44,997 bases of DNA from Hyphomicrobiales bacterium (GTDB taxonomy: Bacteria; Pseudomonadota; Alphaproteobacteria; Rhizobiales; Methyloligellaceae), in NCBI GenBank assembly GCA_003228955.1, contig QIGN01000026.1:1-44997 (forward strand), written 5' to 3'. The stretch's first letter is position 1; every line of letters begins with the position of its first letter. Positions 42,645 through 44,997 of the stretch are shown here, piece by piece. A program made the position numbers and the translations under genes. Under the pieces are notes generated by a model. That model was given only the letters and a program-made list of their open reading frames with translations. It made no database searches and had not been told where the DNA came from.

Positions 42645-43838
42645 TCAGTTCTCGATGACGATTTGCGGCGCGGCGCGGGCGGACTCTTCCTGCTCGACAC
42701 CCGCCCAGGCTTTCGCGGCAATCTCGCGGTAAACCTCCGCCCGCGAGGATTTGGGATCGGACATGACGATCGGCTGCCCGCTGTCGGATTTCTCACGAAT
42801 ATCCATATGCAGCGGAACCTCGCCCAGAAAGGGCACACCGAGTTTTTCTGCTTCGGAACGCGCGCCGCCATGGCCGAAAATATCGGACCGTGTCCCGCAG
42901 CCGGGGCACTCGAAATAGCTCATATTCTCGACGATCCCCAGCACCGGCACATCCACCTTGCGGAACATATTCAGCCCCTTGCGCGCGTCGATGAGCGCCA
43001 GATCCTGCGGCGTGGAGACGATGATCGCGCCGGCCAGCGGCACCTGCTGCGCCATGGTGAGCTGGGCGTCGCCGGTACCGGGCGGCATGTCCACCACCAT
43101 CAGATCAAGCTCGCCCCAGTCGACCTCTTTCAGCATCTGCGTAATCGCCGACATGACCATGGGGCCGCGCCAGATCATCGGTGTGTCTTCTTCCACCAGA
43201 AAGCCCATGGACATGACTTTCAGCCCATAGCCTTCCATGGGTTTGAGGATATTGCCCTGAGTTGGCTGCGGCCGGCCGGTAATGCCCAGAAGGCGCGGCA
43301 TGGAGGGGCCGTAAATGTCCGCATCCAGCACGCCAACCTTGAGACCCTGGTCCTGAAAGGCGAGCGCCAGATTGATCGCCGTCGTCGATTTCCCGACCCC
43401 GCCCTTGCCGGACGCTACCGCGATGATGTGCTTCACGCCGGGAACGCCGGCGGGCCCTGCCGCTGCCCCCGCGCCTCCCCCGGGACCTCCCGCTGGACCT
43501 GACGGGGCGGCCGCGGGCGGCGGACCATTCGGCCCCGGAGACGCCGCCGCGCCGGCCTCGCGATCCGCCGTCAATGTGACCGTGGCCGAAGTCACGCCGG
43601 GAAGTTCCTGAACCACATTCTCCGCCGCCTGGCGCAGCGGCTCGAGTTCTTCGGCACGCGCCGGATCGACGGAAATGGCGAAATACACCTTGTCCTTGTG
43701 GATGACGACTTCGGAGACGAGACCCAGTTCAACAATATTGTCGGAAAGATCCGGGCCCTTTACCCGCTCAAGCTCTTCAAGCACCTGCTCTTTTGTAACC
43801 GCCGCCTTGGCGGGTTTCTTGCTCGTTTTCTTTGCCAT
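42645..43838 (-). CDS. Mrp/ApbC iron-sulfur cluster carrier ATPase
   Basis: A 397-residue cytoplasmic P-loop ATPase that delivers Fe-S clusters. The N-terminal 90 residues are a DUF59/MIP18 domain. A Gly/Pro/Ala-rich linker (about 95-133) follows, then the ATPase domain with deviant Walker A SGKGGVGKST (143-152) and the Cys311-Pro-Gly-Cys314 cluster-binding motif in YFECPGCG. The ATG at 43838 gives the usual start; the frame stays open upstream. GAGGAAG lies ten bases before it. The formate dehydrogenase here needs many Fe-S clusters, but Mrp is a general carrier. Confidence 0.93.
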   Translation of the reverse strand: MAKKTSKKPAKAAVTKEQVLEELERVKGPDLSDNIVELGLVSEVVIHKDKVYFAISVDPARAEELEPLRQAAENVVQELPGVTSATVTLTADREAGAAASPGPNGPPPAAAPSGPAGGPGGGAGAAAGPAGVPGVKHIIAVASGKGGVGKSTTAINLALAFQDQGLKVGVLDADIYGPSMPRLLGITGRPQPTQGNILKPMEGYGLKVMSMGFLVEEDTPMIWRGPMVMSAITQMLKEVDWGELDLMVVDMPPGTGDAQLTMAQQVPLAGAIIVSTPQDLALIDARKGLNMFRKVDVPVLGIVENMSYFECPGCGTRSDIFGHGGARSEAEKLGVPFLGEVPLHMDIREKSDSGQPIVMSDPKSSRAEVYREIAAKAWAGVEQEESARAAPQIVIEN

Positions 43839-44028
43839 GTTCGTGTGCTTCCTCGCGTGCCGGCCCCCGCAGCGAGCCGAGCCGGGACGCTTTATCTTCC
43901 TTGTGATTGCGTTGCGGGCATTTAGCACAGTTTCACGGCGCGCAACAATTAGACTGCGAGTCTGCCACATTGCCGCACTGGCGCCTTGCGCGCGCGCGGG
44001 AACAAGTTCTAGTTTCTATTGAAATTGC

Positions 44029-44946
44029 ATGGCCATACGCCCGCCAAACCTGGAGCCGCACCCGTTGAAAGAGTTCACCCTCCAGCCCGACCCGGACGAC
44101 CCGAAACTCTCGGTCCCTGTCACCGGCCGCGATCAGGCCGGCGTGGAGATCGAAACCTCCGTCGTCACCGAGCGGCCCCTGACGCTGTTTCTGAACGGCC
44201 AGGAGATCGTCACCATGATGACGATCGGCGATCATCCCGATTTGCTGGCGGCGGGGTATCTGTTCAACCAGAACATGCTGCGCGCCGATGATGTGATTAC
44301 CTCCATCGATCATGACGAGGACCTTGACGTCGTCGTGGTGCGGACGGAGCGCGAAACCGATTACGAGGAAAAACTCAAAAAGAAGGTGCAGACGTCAGGC
44401 TGCGCGCAGGGCACCATGTTCGGCGATCTGATGGAGGAGTTCGAGGACGCTGAACTGAACGCGCAAGCGAAAATTCACACCTCCTGGCTTTACGCCCTGC
44501 AAAAGAAAATCAACACCGTGCCCTCGCTCTACCTGAAAGCCGGGGCGATCCATGGCTGCGTGCTGTGCAAAGGAGACAAGCCGCTGCTTTATGTGGAAGA
44601 TGTCGGGCGCCACAACGCGGTCGACAAGATCGCCGGTTACATGCTGCTGAACAAAATCGCCGCCGATGACAAGAGCTTCTACACCACCGGGCGCCTGACA
44701 TCGGAGATGGTCATCAAGACGGTCAAGATGGGCATTCCCATATTGTTGTCGCGGTCGGGCTTTACCGCCTGGGGGGTGGATCTCGCCAGACAGGCCGGAC
44801 TGACCCTCATCGGACGTATGCGCGGCAAGCGCTTCGTCGTTCTCGCGGGCGAAACCCGTGTCGTCTATGACGCGGACCTGGCCCATGTGGCGGACGAACC
44901 GGCCAAACACGCCCGCAAGGCGGGCCAGCGCGAAAAGGCTGTTTGA
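44029..44946 (+). CDS. fdhD: Formate dehydrogenase accessory sulfurtransferase FdhD
   Basis: A 305-residue protein matching FdhD, which in E. coli transfers sulfur from IscS to the molybdenum cofactor of formate dehydrogenase. The family core is clear: GDHPDLLAAGYLFNQ, KAGAIHGCVLC, VEDVGRHNAVDKIAGY and TTGRLTSEMVIK. The usual CxxC loop is replaced by TSGCAQGT, leaving only one Cys (Cys125) there. No good Shine-Dalgarno site precedes the ATG at 44029. It is a needed partner of the FDH encoded at 34-38 kb. Confidence 0.95.
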   Translation: MAIRPPNLEPHPLKEFTLQPDPDDPKLSVPVTGRDQAGVEIETSVVTERPLTLFLNGQEIVTMMTIGDHPDLLAAGYLFNQNMLRADDVITSIDHDEDLDVVVVRTERETDYEEKLKKKVQTSGCAQGTMFGDLMEEFEDAELNAQAKIHTSWLYALQKKINTVPSLYLKAGAIHGCVLCKGDKPLLYVEDVGRHNAVDKIAGYMLLNKIAADDKSFYTTGRLTSEMVIKTVKMGIPILLSRSGFTAWGVDLARQAGLTLIGRMRGKRFVVLAGETRVVYDADLAHVADEPAKHARKAGQREKAV

Positions 44947-44956
44947 GTGCGCCGCA

Positions 44957-44997
44957 ATGTCCGACAATCCTGAACCAAATCCGGAACACATCGCCGG
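44957..44997 (+). CDS. Start of next gene, possibly mobA (cut by window end)
   Basis: The ATG lies 10 bp after the fdhD stop, and 14 codons are seen (MSDNPEPNPEHIAG). MobA proteins, which attach GMP to molybdopterin, often open with IAG followed by an LAGG nucleotide loop, and mobA is often beside fdhD. The visible part is too short to be sure. Confidence 0.45.
   Translation, partial: MSDNPEPNPEHIA

Overview
The window is about 45 kb of GC-rich, gene-dense chromosome from an alphaproteobacterium. The best lineage evidence is a full-length GcrA cell-cycle regulator with a tight cluster of GANTC (CcrM-type) sites in front of it. The argD-argF-hslO order, a fused TAXI-type TRAP permease with a DUF3394 tail, and a formate dehydrogenase (FDH) locus carrying DUF3305, DUF3306, DUF6352, DUF6494 and DUF6505 agree with this. 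No rRNA, tRNA, CRISPR array, phage or intact insertion sequence was recognised. Family names come from memory of motifs and order, not from a database search.

Layout. (1) 1-6546: the 3' part of a D-2-hydroxyacid dehydrogenase, then a minus-strand run read as argD, argF, hslO, a NodB-type deacetylase and a GNAT acetyltransferase; gcrA diverges from argD. (2) 6737-12014: a PiT phosphate permease divergent from ppk2, which is followed by an M20 carbamoylase-type amidohydrolase and a class III aminotransferase. (3) 12254-15993: a TAXI TRAP transporter (binding protein, then fused permease). (4) 16164-22729: DUF971, a small subtilisin-like protease, a trypsin-like protease with a TPR-like tail, DUF3144, an EptA-like phosphoethanolamine transferase, and a membrane protein joining a [2Fe-2S] ferredoxin domain to a class III nucleotide cyclase. 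(5) 22875-38993: the FDH region. Its catalytic core (FdhA, FdhB, cytochrome b FdhC) is surrounded by a TorD chaperone, a 65-residue Tat-signal protein, a 58-residue lipoprotein, a WD40-cytochrome c fusion, a 42-residue peptide, an HtrA-like protease, DUF6494, a biotin/lipoate-ligase-like protein, DUF6505, DUF6352, a four-cluster ferredoxin, DUF3305, DUF3306 and an ankyrin protein. (6) 39427-44997: moaA, a GGDEF-EAL protein, Mrp, fdhD and the first codons of a probable mobA.

How the genes work together. The dominant theme is periplasmic formate oxidation. A molybdenum or tungsten FDH with an active-site cysteine (not selenocysteine) is exported by Tat, folded with TorD and FdhD, and supplied with cofactor by MoaA and probably MobA. 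Electrons pass through FdhB to a quinone-linked cytochrome b and possibly to the neighbouring cytochrome c. Many satellite genes have no assigned biochemical role, and two tiny ones (58 and 42 residues) are easily missed.

Non-coding structure is notable. Two near-identical 31/30-bp-arm palindromes with 16-nt loops lie at 3412-3489 and 6636-6711, with a short derivative at 6577-6606. A 217-bp imperfect palindrome fills the gap at 12030-12246. Three GANTC sites fall within 20 bp just upstream of gcrA.
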